Below, in pieces: positions 29,594-38,156 of a stretch of DNA of 64,000 bases. This DNA comes from Roseibium sp. Sym1 (lineage in GTDB: Bacteria; Pseudomonadota; Alphaproteobacteria; Rhizobiales; Stappiaceae). Each line of letters begins with the position of its first letter. Positions within the stretch are counted from its first letter, which is position 1. A model generated the notes under the pieces. That model did not search any database, was not told the DNA's origin, and saw only the letters and a program-made list of their open reading frames with translations. A program made the translations under genes and the position numbers. Where the stretch lies: NCBI RefSeq assembly GCF_027359675.1, contig NZ_CP114786.1:4376501-4440500 (forward strand), in the 5' to 3' direction.

Positions 29594-30264
29594 GTGACAT
29601 GCAGACCCTTGAAAAGACCGACACCGCCTATTTTGCCTGGGACAAGCGCTGGCAAACGGAAGAAGGCCGGGCCGACTGGGTGAAACCCGCCGATGATGTC
29701 GCGGCGCTGATCGTCTCGCTGCAGCAGACTGGACCTGTCAGAGCGCTGGATCTCGGCTGCGGCGTCGGCCGCCATGCGCTTGCCTTTGCCCGGGCCGGCT
29801 TTGACACACATGCCGTGGACATGGCGGAAGCCGGTCTGGCGGAGCTGAGAAAAAACGCCGGGGCCGAAGGCCTGACCATCACGGCGCAGCCAGCTCCGAT
29901 GACGGACCTGCCGTTCGAGGACAATTCCTTCGACTACGTGCTTTCTTTCAACGTGATCTATCACGGCGATCCGCAGATCGTGAAAAGCGCCATTTCCGAG
30001 ATCGCGCGGGTGCTGAAGCCGGGCGGAACCTACCAGGGGACCATGCTGTCCAAGCGCAACGGAAATTTCGGCCTTGGAACGGAAGTGGCGCGGGACACGT
30101 TCGTGCGTGACGGCGACGACGACAAGGATCACCCGCATTTCTATTGCAACGCGGCCGAGCTGGTGGAGCTCTTCGGCGGCTTCGAACTGCGCTCCCTGGA
30201 AGACAAGCTGCACCGCAAGCCGGGCTCATGGCATTGGCACATGATTGCCGAGCTGCTGGAATAG
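29590..30264 (+). CDS. Class I SAM-dependent methyltransferase coupled to the importer
   Basis: A 224-residue cytosolic methyltransferase whose ATG overlaps the permease stop codon (ATGA). SAM motif I is LDLGCGVGRHALAFARAGFD (about residues 53-72), motif II TAVDMA-like (HAVDMAEAG), motif IV DYVLSFNVIYHG and post-IV ARVLKPGGTYQGTML. The overall layout resembles TehB/UbiE-like small-molecule methyltransferases. The acidic, histidine-rich stretch RDGDDDKDHPHFYC may shape the acceptor site. Strict coupling to the importer suggests it modifies the imported compound or a product of it; the substrate cannot be read from the sequence. Confidence 0.8.
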   Translation: MSDMQTLEKTDTAYFAWDKRWQTEEGRADWVKPADDVAALIVSLQQTGPVRALDLGCGVGRHALAFARAGFDTHAVDMAEAGLAELRKNAGAEGLTITAQPAPMTDLPFEDNSFDYVLSFNVIYHGDPQIVKSAISEIARVLKPGGTYQGTMLSKRNGNFGLGTEVARDTFVRDGDDDKDHPHFYCNAAELVELFGGFELRSLEDKLHRKPGSWHWHMIAELLE

Positions 30265-30275
30265 CTGAAGGCCAC

Positions 30276-30302
30276 ACCTGCCGCGAAATTTTCGCGGCAG
30301 GT
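30276..30302. terminator. Near-perfect palindrome between convergent genes
   Basis: ACCTGCCGCGAAA (30276-30288) and TTTTCGCGGCAGGT (30289-30302) form a 13-bp stem with almost no loop, 11 bases past the methyltransferase stop and 16 bases before the peptidase stop. There is no long T tract, but the position between converging genes suggests a bidirectional terminator. Confidence 0.5.
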
Positions 30303-30318
30303 ATCTTCCGGACAAGAC

Positions 30319-31503
30319 CTATTCGGCGGCCGGCTCCGCAGCCGGCTCGGGCAACGGCTCGTCCACTTCCGGGGCCAGCGTCTGGTCCGCGTCCGCCGTC
30401 GGCTGGCGGGTGAAGCCCTTGAGGTCGGCGAATTCACGGGCGTCGCGCTGGATCTCGACCGGGCTGAGCACGTAGCCGGTGGCCAGCTCGGCCAGGGACC
30501 GCAGCGCATGCATGTGGATGCGCTCGTAGCCGTGGCTGGCATCGACGCCGAAGGTGATCAGGGCCGTGCGCACATCCGCGCCCGCCTCGATCGCGGTGGC
30601 CGCATCCGAGCGGTAATAGCGGAACACGTCCTTCTGGAACTTGATGTCGTTGTCGCGGCACAGCTGAACCATTTTCCGCGTCAGGTGGTAATCGAACGGG
30701 CCGGTCTGATCGGCCATCGCGACGGTGACACCGAACTCGTCCGAATTCTGGCCCGGGGCGGTCGTGCCGTTGTCGATTGCCACGAGCGAAGCGATGTCAG
30801 GTGTCAGGATCGACTGGGCACCATGACCGGTTTCCTCGGCAATCGTGAACAGCCAGAACACGTCCACCGTCGGTTCGATGTCCGACTCCACCAGCGCCTT
30901 CAGCGCCGCCAGCATCACGGCCACCCCCGCCTTGTTGTCGAGATGGCGCGACACGATGAACCCGTTGTCCAGGAATTCCGGTGCCGGATCGATCGATACA
31001 AAGTCTCCGACATCGATTCCGAGACGGTGCAAGTCGTCGGTGCTCTTGGAATAGGCGTCAACCCTCAGCTCGACGAAGTCCCAGCCGACGGGCAGTTTGT
31101 CGACTTCGTCGTTATAGGTATGACCGGATGCCTTCAGGGGCATGATCGTGCCGGTGTAAGCTCCGCTTTCGGAGAAGATCGTGGTCCTGGCGCCTTCGGC
31201 GAAGCGGGCGGACCACGCCCCGATGGGCACCAGTTCCAGGCGGCCATTGTCCTTCAACGACTTCACCTGGGCGCCGAGCGTGTCCAGATGCGAGACGAAG
31301 GCTCGGGCCGGCTTGCGCTTGATGCCGGACACACGTGCACGTACGCCGCCGCGGCGCGTGATTTCGTAAAAGACGCCGAGTTTTTCGAGTTCCTTGCAGA
31401 CGTGCCGAACGATTTCGTCTGTGTACCCCGTGGGGCTCGGGATTTTTAGAAGGTCCTGAAGTTTCTCCGTCAGATAAGGAATGTCGATGTTCAGAAGGGT
31501 CAT
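30319..31503 (-). CDS. M42-family peptidase of the NAGGN osmoprotectant system
   Basis: A 394-residue metallopeptidase-like protein. The N-terminal LLKIPSPTGYTDEIVRHVC, metal-site SHLDTLGAQVKSL (about residue 71), SRHLDNKAGVAVMLAAL (about 185) and the catalytic FTIAEETGHGAQS (about 218) follow the M42/M20 plan, and DASHGYERIHMHAL supplies the last histidine. The C-terminal 40 residues are Glu/Pro/Ala-rich. It is the third gene after asnO and ngg, and its ATG overlaps the ngg stop (ATGA). In NAGGN clusters this peptidase is conserved; it may turn over the dipeptide osmolyte, which is unproven. Confidence 0.9.
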   Translation of the reverse strand: MTLLNIDIPYLTEKLQDLLKIPSPTGYTDEIVRHVCKELEKLGVFYEITRRGGVRARVSGIKRKPARAFVSHLDTLGAQVKSLKDNGRLELVPIGAWSARFAEGARTTIFSESGAYTGTIMPLKASGHTYNDEVDKLPVGWDFVELRVDAYSKSTDDLHRLGIDVGDFVSIDPAPEFLDNGFIVSRHLDNKAGVAVMLAALKALVESDIEPTVDVFWLFTIAEETGHGAQSILTPDIASLVAIDNGTTAPGQNSDEFGVTVAMADQTGPFDYHLTRKMVQLCRDNDIKFQKDVFRYYRSDAATAIEAGADVRTALITFGVDASHGYERIHMHALRSLAELATGYVLSPVEIQRDAREFADLKGFTRQPTADADQTLAPEVDEPLPEPAAEPAAE

Positions 31504-33284
31504 GTCCCGGCTCTGTTCAAGGTCGTCCTGACCGGCTGTGGCACCGACAGGGGGAAAAGGAAATCCACGAAGCGCTCGGCCGTGGGCTGCGGTTCGTGAT
31601 TTGCCAGCCCCGGCCGTTCGTTCGCTTCGATGAAGCGATACTCAGGTTGTCGGGGGTCTTTGACCATCAAGTCAATGCCTGTGACGGGAATTTCTATCGC
31701 CCGGGCCGCCTTGATGGCGGCATCAATGAGCGTGTGGTGGGTCTCTCCGGTGACATCGTGAATGGTACCGCCGGTGTGCAGGTTGGCCGTTCGCCTGACG
31801 GGCAGGACCTGGCCTTCCGGCAGGACATCCTCCAGGGTGTAGCCGTTTGCCTGCAGGCACCTGTCGACCTCGTCGTCGATAACGATTCTTGATTCACCGC
31901 CGGTGGCCGCGGAGCGTCGTCGGGACTGGAATTCGATCAGCTCCCGGATGGTGGCCTTGCCGTTCCCGGTGATTTCGGCAGGCTTGCGCAGGGCTGCGGC
32001 AACGACCTTGTAGTCGATCACCACGAGCCGCAGATCCTGGCCGGTGACGCATTCCTCGATCAGGACATCGTTGGAGAAGGTCCGTGCAACCTCGACGGCC
32101 GCCATGATGTCTTCGGTCGTGGTCAGGCCGATGGCGATGCCCTTGCCCTGTTCGCCGCGCGCCGGCTTGACGACCACCGAACCGTGCTTGTCGAGAAAGG
32201 CCGAGATCTCGTCGGCCGAACCGGCAAGCACCTGGTCAGGCACCTCGACGCCGGCACGTTCGACGATCCGGCGTGTGGTGGCCTTGTCGTCGCAAATGGA
32301 CATGGCGACGGCACTGGTGAATTCGCTCAAGGATTCCCGGCACGCGACCGACCGGCCGCCGTAGGACAGCCGGAAAAAACCGCCCTGGGCGTCTATGATC
32401 TCGGTCTGGATGCCGCGGCGGCGCGCCTCGTTTACGATGATCGTTGCGTAGGGATTGAGCTTGTCCTCGAGCGCCGGGCCGGCGAACAGGGACTCGTTGA
32501 TCGTGTTCTTGCGCTTGACCGTGAAATACGGCACGCGCTCGAATCCCAGTTTCTCGTAAAGTCCGATCGCAAGTTCGTTGTCATGCAGGACCGAGAGGTC
32601 CATGTGCGGTATGCCCTTGCCCTTGAAGACCTCGGCCAGACGGCGTACCAGCGCTTCACCGACACCGGGAAAACGGGCCTGGGGCGAAACGGCCAGGCAC
32701 CAGAGCGAGCTGCCCTGGTCGGCTCCGCTGGTGGCCCGGTTGTGATCGATCCCCATGGCCGTGCCGACGATCGTGCCGGTGTCGTCCTCCTCCGCCACAA
32801 GGATCGTCGTGGTGCGCGGATCGAGGTCCGACCAGAAGAATTCCGGCGGCACCGGAACCATGCCCCGGCTGATATAGAGCTCGTTGATTGCCTCCGCGTC
32901 GCTGCGCGAGGACAGCCGGCGCACGGTGAACCCCCTGCGCCGGCTGCGCGCCGGACGGTAGGTCGCCAGGTTCAGCCGGAACGTGTGGGACGGATCCAGG
33001 AACAGTTCCTGCGGTGCCGAGCCCACCAGCACATGCGGATCGCGCACGTAGAAGGCGATGTCGCGCCGGTCCGGGCGCTCGTTGCGCAGGACCTCGACCA
33101 GCTTGCCGGTGTCCTGATAGGTGTTGGCGAACACGAGGCGGCCCCAGCCGCAATTGATGTAGCGGTCCTTCTGGGCCTCGGTTTCCTGTTCAAGCCGGTA
33201 TTCCGGCTTGAGCCCGTGCTCGCGCATGCGCTTCAGGCGATGGTCGAACGCGCCCTTCGGGCGGGAAGGTTCATTTTCGGCCAT
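31500..33284 (-). CDS. ngg: N-acetylglutaminylglutamine synthetase
   Basis: A 594-residue two-domain enzyme. Residues about 110-280 form a GNAT acetyltransferase (LWCLAVSPQARFPGVGEALV, GLYEKLGFERVPYF); residues about 300-590 an ATP-grasp ligase (VVKPARGEQGKGIAIGL, LVVIDYKVVAAALRKPAEI, IDLMVKDPRQPEYRFIEANE). The enzyme acetylates glutamine and joins a second glutamine, making the precursor of N-acetylglutaminylglutamine amide, a compatible solute. asnO lies three bases upstream on the same strand and the M42 peptidase downstream. Confidence 0.94.
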   Translation of the reverse strand: MAENEPSRPKGAFDHRLKRMREHGLKPEYRLEQETEAQKDRYINCGWGRLVFANTYQDTGKLVEVLRNERPDRRDIAFYVRDPHVLVGSAPQELFLDPSHTFRLNLATYRPARSRRRGFTVRRLSSRSDAEAINELYISRGMVPVPPEFFWSDLDPRTTTILVAEEDDTGTIVGTAMGIDHNRATSGADQGSSLWCLAVSPQARFPGVGEALVRRLAEVFKGKGIPHMDLSVLHDNELAIGLYEKLGFERVPYFTVKRKNTINESLFAGPALEDKLNPYATIIVNEARRRGIQTEIIDAQGGFFRLSYGGRSVACRESLSEFTSAVAMSICDDKATTRRIVERAGVEVPDQVLAGSADEISAFLDKHGSVVVKPARGEQGKGIAIGLTTTEDIMAAVEVARTFSNDVLIEECVTGQDLRLVVIDYKVVAAALRKPAEITGNGKATIRELIEFQSRRRSAATGGESRIVIDDEVDRCLQANGYTLEDVLPEGQVLPVRRTANLHTGGTIHDVTGETHHTLIDAAIKAARAIEIPVTGIDLMVKDPRQPEYRFIEANERPGLANHEPQPTAERFVDFLFPLSVPQPVRTTLNRAGT

Positions 33285-33287
33285 GTT

Positions 33288-35063
33288 TCAGACCTCCTGT
33301 GCCTGCAACCACATCTCCAGCAGCGCGACCTGCCACAATTCGGAGCCGCGCAGCGGCGTGATGTATTTGGTCGGATCCGCATACAGCTTGTCGAGGTAAG
33401 CCTGATTGAAAAGGCCGCGGTCCCTGGCTGCCTGGCTGGACAGCGTGTCGCGCACCATGTCCAGATAGTCGCCCTGAATGTATTTCAGCGCCGGCACGGG
33501 GAAATACCCTTTCGGGCGGTCGATCACCGCGCTCGGGATCACCTGGCGGGCGGCTTCCTTCAAAACGCCTTTGCCTTCCTGGGCAAGCTTGAACTCCGCC
33601 GGTATGCGGCCGGCCAGTTCGACAAGCTCATGATCGAGGAAAGGCACCCGTGCCTCAAGCCCCCAGGCCATGGAATGATTGTCGACCCGCTTGACCGGGT
33701 CGTCCACCAGCATCACGTTGGTGTCGAGCCGGAGCGCCTTGTCGACCGGATCCTCGGCACCGGCCTGTGCGAAATGGGCCTCGGCAAAGGCAAGGCTTTC
33801 GTCGCGGTCGCAGTGATAGGCGGGCGACACGGCTTCCGCCATCTGCGCTTCGGTCCGGTCGAAAAAGGCGGCGGCATAGTCCTGGACCGGCTGGTTCGAC
33901 CCGGTCATTTTCGGATACCAGTGATAGCCGGCAAAGACCTCGTCCGCCCCCTGGCCGGACTGGACCACCTTGATGTGCTTGGAGACTTCCCGGGACAGCA
34001 GGTAGAAGCCGATATTGTCGTAGGAGACCATCGGCTCCGACATCGCCCTGATCGCGCCGGGCAGGTTTTCCTGAAGCTGCGAGGACGGGATGAAGATCTT
34101 GTTGTGATTGGTGCCGTAATGGTCGGCGATCAGATCCGAATACTGGAATTCGTCGCCCTTTTCGCCGTGGGCTTCCTCGAAGCCGATGGAGAAGGTCGCC
34201 AGGCCCTTCTGGCCTTCCTCTGCCAGGAGACCGACGATCAGGCTGGAATCGACCCCGCCGGACAGGAGCACGCCGACAGGAACATCCGCAACCATGCGCC
34301 GGCGCACGGCGGTGCGCAGGCTTTCCAGCACCGCGTCGCGCCAGTCGTCGGCGCTGCGGGCCAGGTCTTCGGCGGACTTTTCAAAACCCGGTGCCCAGTA
34401 GGTGTAATCGTTCGAGCTTCCGTCGGTTTCGATCGAGCGCACCGTGGCGGCGGGCAGCTTGCGCACGCCGTTCAGGATCGTGCGCGGCGCGGGAACCACT
34501 GCGTGCCAGCTCATGTAGTGGTGCAGGGCGACCTTGTCGATCGAGGTGTCGACGCCGCCGCCTGCCAGCAGTGCGGGCAGGGACGAGGCAAAGGCCAGGC
34601 GGCCGCCGGCCTCGCTCAGGTAGAACGGCTTGATGCCGAACCGGTCGCGGGCCAGGTGGATGCGGCCGCTCTCGTGCTCGTGAATGGCGACGGCGAACAT
34701 GCCGTGAAAGCGGGAGAAGCAGTCCTTGCCCCATTCGGCCCAGGCCTTGAGAATGACCTCGGTGTCGCTGGTGGAAAAGAAGGCGTACCCCTTGGCGCTC
34801 AGCTCTTCGCGCAGTTCCTGGTAATTGTAGATGCAGCCGTTGAACACAAGGGACAGGCCAAGCGCCATGTCGGTCATCGGCTGTGCACCGCGCTCGCTCA
34901 AGTCAATGATTTTGAGGCGCCGGTGGCCAAAGGCGACCCGGCCTCGCTGGGTCACGCCCATGCCGTCGGGTCCGCGCGCTTCCATCGCCTCGGCCATCCG
35001 GGAAACCCGGACGACGTCCGCTTGAGCGCCACCAAAAACCACTTCGCCGCAAATGCCGCACAT
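33288..35063 (-). CDS. asnO: N-acetylglutaminylglutamine amidotransferase (asparagine synthase-like)
   Basis: A 591-residue class II amidotransferase. Cys2 of MCGICGEVVFGG is the glutaminase nucleophile; GHRRLKIIDLSERGAQPM and FNGCIYNYQELREEL complete that domain. The synthetase part has the ATP loop VLLSGGVDSSLIVGLLAEEG (about residue 258) and KVVQSGQGADEVFAGYHWYP (about 355). It amidates N-acetylglutaminylglutamine to the amide, the last step of NAGGN osmolyte synthesis. First gene of the operon; its promoter is overlapped by a palindrome shared with the divergent MarR gene. Confidence 0.94.
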   Translation of the reverse strand: MCGICGEVVFGGAQADVVRVSRMAEAMEARGPDGMGVTQRGRVAFGHRRLKIIDLSERGAQPMTDMALGLSLVFNGCIYNYQELREELSAKGYAFFSTSDTEVILKAWAEWGKDCFSRFHGMFAVAIHEHESGRIHLARDRFGIKPFYLSEAGGRLAFASSLPALLAGGGVDTSIDKVALHHYMSWHAVVPAPRTILNGVRKLPAATVRSIETDGSSNDYTYWAPGFEKSAEDLARSADDWRDAVLESLRTAVRRRMVADVPVGVLLSGGVDSSLIVGLLAEEGQKGLATFSIGFEEAHGEKGDEFQYSDLIADHYGTNHNKIFIPSSQLQENLPGAIRAMSEPMVSYDNIGFYLLSREVSKHIKVVQSGQGADEVFAGYHWYPKMTGSNQPVQDYAAAFFDRTEAQMAEAVSPAYHCDRDESLAFAEAHFAQAGAEDPVDKALRLDTNVMLVDDPVKRVDNHSMAWGLEARVPFLDHELVELAGRIPAEFKLAQEGKGVLKEAARQVIPSAVIDRPKGYFPVPALKYIQGDYLDMVRDTLSSQAARDRGLFNQAYLDKLYADPTKYITPLRGSELWQVALLEMWLQAQEV

Positions 35064-35100
35064 ATTGACAAATTTCTCCGTTTCCTGAAAAGACGAGCAC

Positions 35101-35129
35101 TATATAGAACTCTAATCATTAGAGTTCAA
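35101..35129 (-). promoter_or_regulatory. asnO: asnO operon promoter with MarR-type operator in its spacer
   Basis: On the minus strand TTGAAC (35124-35129) and TATATA (35101-35106) are separated by exactly 17 bases, a good sigma-70 promoter for asnO. The spacer and part of the -35 box are a perfect palindrome at 35107-35127: arms GAACTCTAAT and ATTAGAGTTC around a single central C. A dimeric MarR protein binding there would block the promoter. The site also lies 21 bases before the marR start at 35148, so it probably autoregulates. Confidence 0.75.
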
Positions 35130-35147
35130 ATGAATAGGGGGGTAACA

Positions 35148-35624
35148 ATGCAGGCGATGGAATCATCGCAAGTGGTCAAGGCCATCCGCAAGATCGTTCG
35201 GGCCATTGACTTGCGCTCCAGGGAGGTGTCCAGGCAGACCGGACTGACAATCCCGCAAATCGTTGTTCTTCAAGGCGTTCGCGATCTTGGAGAAGTAACC
35301 ACCAAGGCGCTTTCGGAGAACGCGGATCTCAGCTCGGCGACGGTCGTGACAATCCTAGACAAACTGGAGGAAAAAGGGCTCATCGAACGCTACAGGTCGG
35401 TCTCTGACCGTCGAATCGTTCATGCCAGGCTGACCAGCGAGGGGGAGGTGGTCGCGTCCGACCTGCCGGGACTGCTGCATGAGGAATTCGAGAAGAAATT
35501 CGACGCGCTCGCACCGGACGACCGGGAGCAGCTGGTCTCGGCGATCGAACGCATTGCAGAAATGATGAATGCGCATCAGCTGGATGCCGCTCCCATCCTC
35601 ATGACCGGGAAACTCTCGGGCTGA
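35148..35624 (+). CDS. MarR family transcriptional regulator
   Basis: Start at the ATG at 35148 with AGGGGGG six bases upstream; another ATG at 35130 lies closer to the operator. The 158-residue protein has the MarR winged helix: helix-turn-helix LTIPQIVVLQGVRDLGEVTTKALSENADLS followed by SSATVVTILDKLEEKGLIER and the wing RSVSDRRIVHARLT, then a C-terminal dimer helix. It is divergent from asnO-ngg-M42 and separated from it by a perfect palindrome, so I infer that it controls the osmolyte operon and itself. The long open frame upstream of this start is antisense to asnO and ngg. Confidence 0.9.
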   Translation: MQAMESSQVVKAIRKIVRAIDLRSREVSRQTGLTIPQIVVLQGVRDLGEVTTKALSENADLSSATVVTILDKLEEKGLIERYRSVSDRRIVHARLTSEGEVVASDLPGLLHEEFEKKFDALAPDDREQLVSAIERIAEMMNAHQLDAAPILMTGKLSG

Positions 35625-35633
35625 GGTGCCGCG

Positions 35634-35658
35634 GTTTCCTGGCCGAACGGCAGGAAAC
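35634..35658. terminator. Stem-loop between convergent marR and EAL genes
   Basis: GTTTCCTG (35634-35641) pairs with CAGGAAAC (35651-35658) around a nine-base loop. It lies 10 bases after the marR stop and 30 before the opposing stop. There is no clear T tract, so its role as terminator is tentative. Confidence 0.45.
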
Positions 35659-35687
35659 AACGGCGCGCCGGATCGGCTTGAAGGCGT

Positions 35688-37853
35688 CTAGGCGCGTTTG
35701 CGGGCCGCTCGTCCCTGTGTGCCCCGGCGCCTTTCCAGCGCGTCATGAAAGGCCTTGTACCGTGCCTGAACGTCGCCGGCAGGAACCGCCGGTGCGCAGT
35801 AGTAGCCCTGCAGCACGTCGCAGCCGTGGGTCACTGTCAGGGCAAATTCCCCCTCCGTTTCGGCGCCTTCCGCGATCACGCGCAGGCCCAGGCTTCGGCC
35901 GAGGCCGACAATTGCCTGGAACAGTTGTTCCTTCTGCGTGTTCTGGTCCGCGCCGGCAATGAAGGAGCGGTCGATCTTCAGCTCCTGGAAAGGCAGCTTG
36001 TGAAGATAGGTCAGCGACGAATAGCCCGAACCGAAATCGTCCAGGGACAGCTGAACCCCGATCCTCTGCAGTTCGGACAGAATGTCGTGCACCGACTGCT
36101 CACTGGTGTCGAAGAAGACGTTTTCCGTGACTTCCAGGCACAATTGGTGCGGTGGCATGCCATGAAGGTCCAAGGCCTTCCGCACGGTCCGGGCAAAATT
36201 GGGCTGGCGGAACTGCAACGGGGAAACGTTCACCGAAATATGTCCGAAATCGAAGCCGGCGCGGCGCCAGTCGCCGGCCTGCCTGCAGGCCTCTTCCAAT
36301 ACATATTGTCCGAGTTCCAGTATCAGGCTCGTCTTTTCGGCGATCGGAATGAATTCACCCGGTGGAATGAAACCGCGCTTTTCGCTTGGCCAGCGGATCA
36401 GAGCCTCCAGTCCGACCAGGCGTCCGTCCGCGGGACAGACCTGCGGCTGGTAATGCAGGGTGAGTTGTCTGGTCTTGAGGGCGGCTCTCAGCAGCGTTTC
36501 CGTGAGCATTTCCTTCTGGACGCGCTCGTTGAGCGGCGGCGAGAAGAATTCGTAGCATGCCCCGTCCTTGTCCTTGGCCGAGCGCAGCGCCAGGCCCGCG
36601 ACCCGATGCGCGGTTTCGACATCTGCGGCATCACGGGGAAGTAGCGCGATGCCGATGCTCGGTTCCACCCGGATTTCACCCTCTTCGAGGTGAAACGGTG
36701 CGGACAGCATGTCGAGCGCCTGGACGGCATAATCCTCGGCAACGCTGCCTTCGCCGTCGAACGGCAGGAGAATACAGAAGTCATCCGCGGAAATGCGGGC
36801 TATCTGCGCGTGGGGACCGAAGATGTTGGCCAGACGCACATAGGCTTGCAGCAGGATCCGGTTGCCGACCTGTTGGCCGAATGTGTCGTTCACCTTGGCG
36901 AAGCCGTTGAAATCCAGGTGAATGAGAGAGGCAGAAAAGGTCTCGTCCTGGCTGCGCTTGAGCGATTTCCTGAGATCGGAGAAATAGCGTGCCCGGTTGC
37001 CGGCTGTCGTGACCGGGTCCGTATAGGCAAGCTTTTGAAGCTTGTCCTGCAGGTCGGTGACCTTTTCCAGTCCATGGGCGAGGTCGCCGATTTCGTCCTT
37101 GCGCTCCGTGAAGGGAATGTCCTTTGGCTGCGTGCCGCCTGCCAGTTCGTCTGCCATGCGGGCGAGTTGGCGCAGGGGCAGCAGTTCAAAGCGCAGCAGC
37201 AGTCCGCCAACCAGAATAACCGCGACAAGGATCATGATTGCGGCTGTCGCCATCCGGGTCTGCAGGCGTTGTTCCGCAAGCATGAGATCGTCAACCCAGC
37301 CGACATCCACCGCCAGGGCCCCTGCGATGGCACCACCTCCCTCCAGAACGGGTGTCAGGTAGGCCAGCCGCAACCGGCCCTGTACCGGAACGTTGCCGAC
37401 ATAGGGATGGCCCGAGGCCAGGCTGACGAATGCCGGATGTCCCTCGACGATCGAGAAGGCCGGAGGCGGGCTGCCGTCAGGAGACCGGAAGGTTGTTGCA
37501 AAACGGTCGAAGGACCTGGTTTCGGGAACCCATTTGAACAGATTGGCCGCGCCCTGGTTGGTCTGGCCCATGGCCTGAACAAGGCGGGTCAGCCTGTCGC
37601 TCGGACCCATCAGTTCCGCGCCGGACCCGGCGGCGATGCGCAAGGCGAGGGGGTTGCCGCTGTCATCATAGTCCGGATGAAAGGCGGAGTCGGTTCCGAA
37701 ACACAGGATCGCAACCGCCGCACGCGCCGCGCGGTCAATTCGGATCTTGGAGTTATCCCGCGTCGTTTCGGACAGTTCGTAATAGCTCAGCCCCGAAACC
37801 AGGCCGATGCTGCAAAGCACCATTATGACGAGGATGCAGCTGATCCGAAACAC
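35688..37853 (-). CDS. Membrane EAL phosphodiesterase with degenerate GGDEF
   Basis: A 721-residue protein. TM1 (about residues 1-22), a periplasmic sensory domain (about 25-195) of probable Cache type, TM2 (about 200-220), a HAMP-like linker (LLPLRQLARMADELAGG) and a GGDEF domain whose signature is degraded to SADDF (ARISADDFCILLPF), so it should not make c-di-GMP. The EAL domain is intact: LVGLEALIRW, ISVNVSPLQF, CLEVTENVF, LDDFGSGYSSLTYL, IAEGAET and LQGYYC. It is likely a c-di-GMP phosphodiesterase tuned by the periplasmic domain and possibly by the inactive GGDEF. Single-gene unit. Confidence 0.9.
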   Translation of the reverse strand: MFRISCILVIMVLCSIGLVSGLSYYELSETTRDNSKIRIDRAARAAVAILCFGTDSAFHPDYDDSGNPLALRIAAGSGAELMGPSDRLTRLVQAMGQTNQGAANLFKWVPETRSFDRFATTFRSPDGSPPPAFSIVEGHPAFVSLASGHPYVGNVPVQGRLRLAYLTPVLEGGGAIAGALAVDVGWVDDLMLAEQRLQTRMATAAIMILVAVILVGGLLLRFELLPLRQLARMADELAGGTQPKDIPFTERKDEIGDLAHGLEKVTDLQDKLQKLAYTDPVTTAGNRARYFSDLRKSLKRSQDETFSASLIHLDFNGFAKVNDTFGQQVGNRILLQAYVRLANIFGPHAQIARISADDFCILLPFDGEGSVAEDYAVQALDMLSAPFHLEEGEIRVEPSIGIALLPRDAADVETAHRVAGLALRSAKDKDGACYEFFSPPLNERVQKEMLTETLLRAALKTRQLTLHYQPQVCPADGRLVGLEALIRWPSEKRGFIPPGEFIPIAEKTSLILELGQYVLEEACRQAGDWRRAGFDFGHISVNVSPLQFRQPNFARTVRKALDLHGMPPHQLCLEVTENVFFDTSEQSVHDILSELQRIGVQLSLDDFGSGYSSLTYLHKLPFQELKIDRSFIAGADQNTQKEQLFQAIVGLGRSLGLRVIAEGAETEGEFALTVTHGCDVLQGYYCAPAVPAGDVQARYKAFHDALERRRGTQGRAARKRA

Positions 37854-38156
37854 AAGCGTGTGTAGACCAAAACGTTTGATTTCACCGTATCCTTGTTAAA
37901 TTCACGTATAGGGAGTTTTTTCTATCATAGCACGTAAAGGTAATTGACATTCGCTACGAAATTCTGAACACGAGGAAAAAATTCCGGCCCAAAAGCCGGA
38001 TTGCGGTGACGCGGGCAGATTGCGGTGCGCGATCGCCGGGCCATCTTCCGGGGACGGCGCGCGCGCCCCATTGGAAATTGACCCGAAAGCGGGTAGGACG
38101 GGAGGCGGAAACGGCTTGGAAACCGTCCGGTCCGGTATTTTTGGGATGATTGCCGC
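37854..38156. other. Divergent intergenic region (EAL gene / trkH)
   Basis: A 303-base gap. The left part (37870-37960) is AT-rich, as expected for promoters of the leftward EAL gene; the right part is GC-rich up to the TTG start of the Trk gene. I see no small gene or conserved operator. Confidence 0.5.

Noticed and set aside
32184..35147. Very long plus-strand frame leading into the MarR gene
   Set aside because: It runs antisense to ngg and asnO; only the last 158 codons, from 35148, have a ribosome site and a recognisable family.
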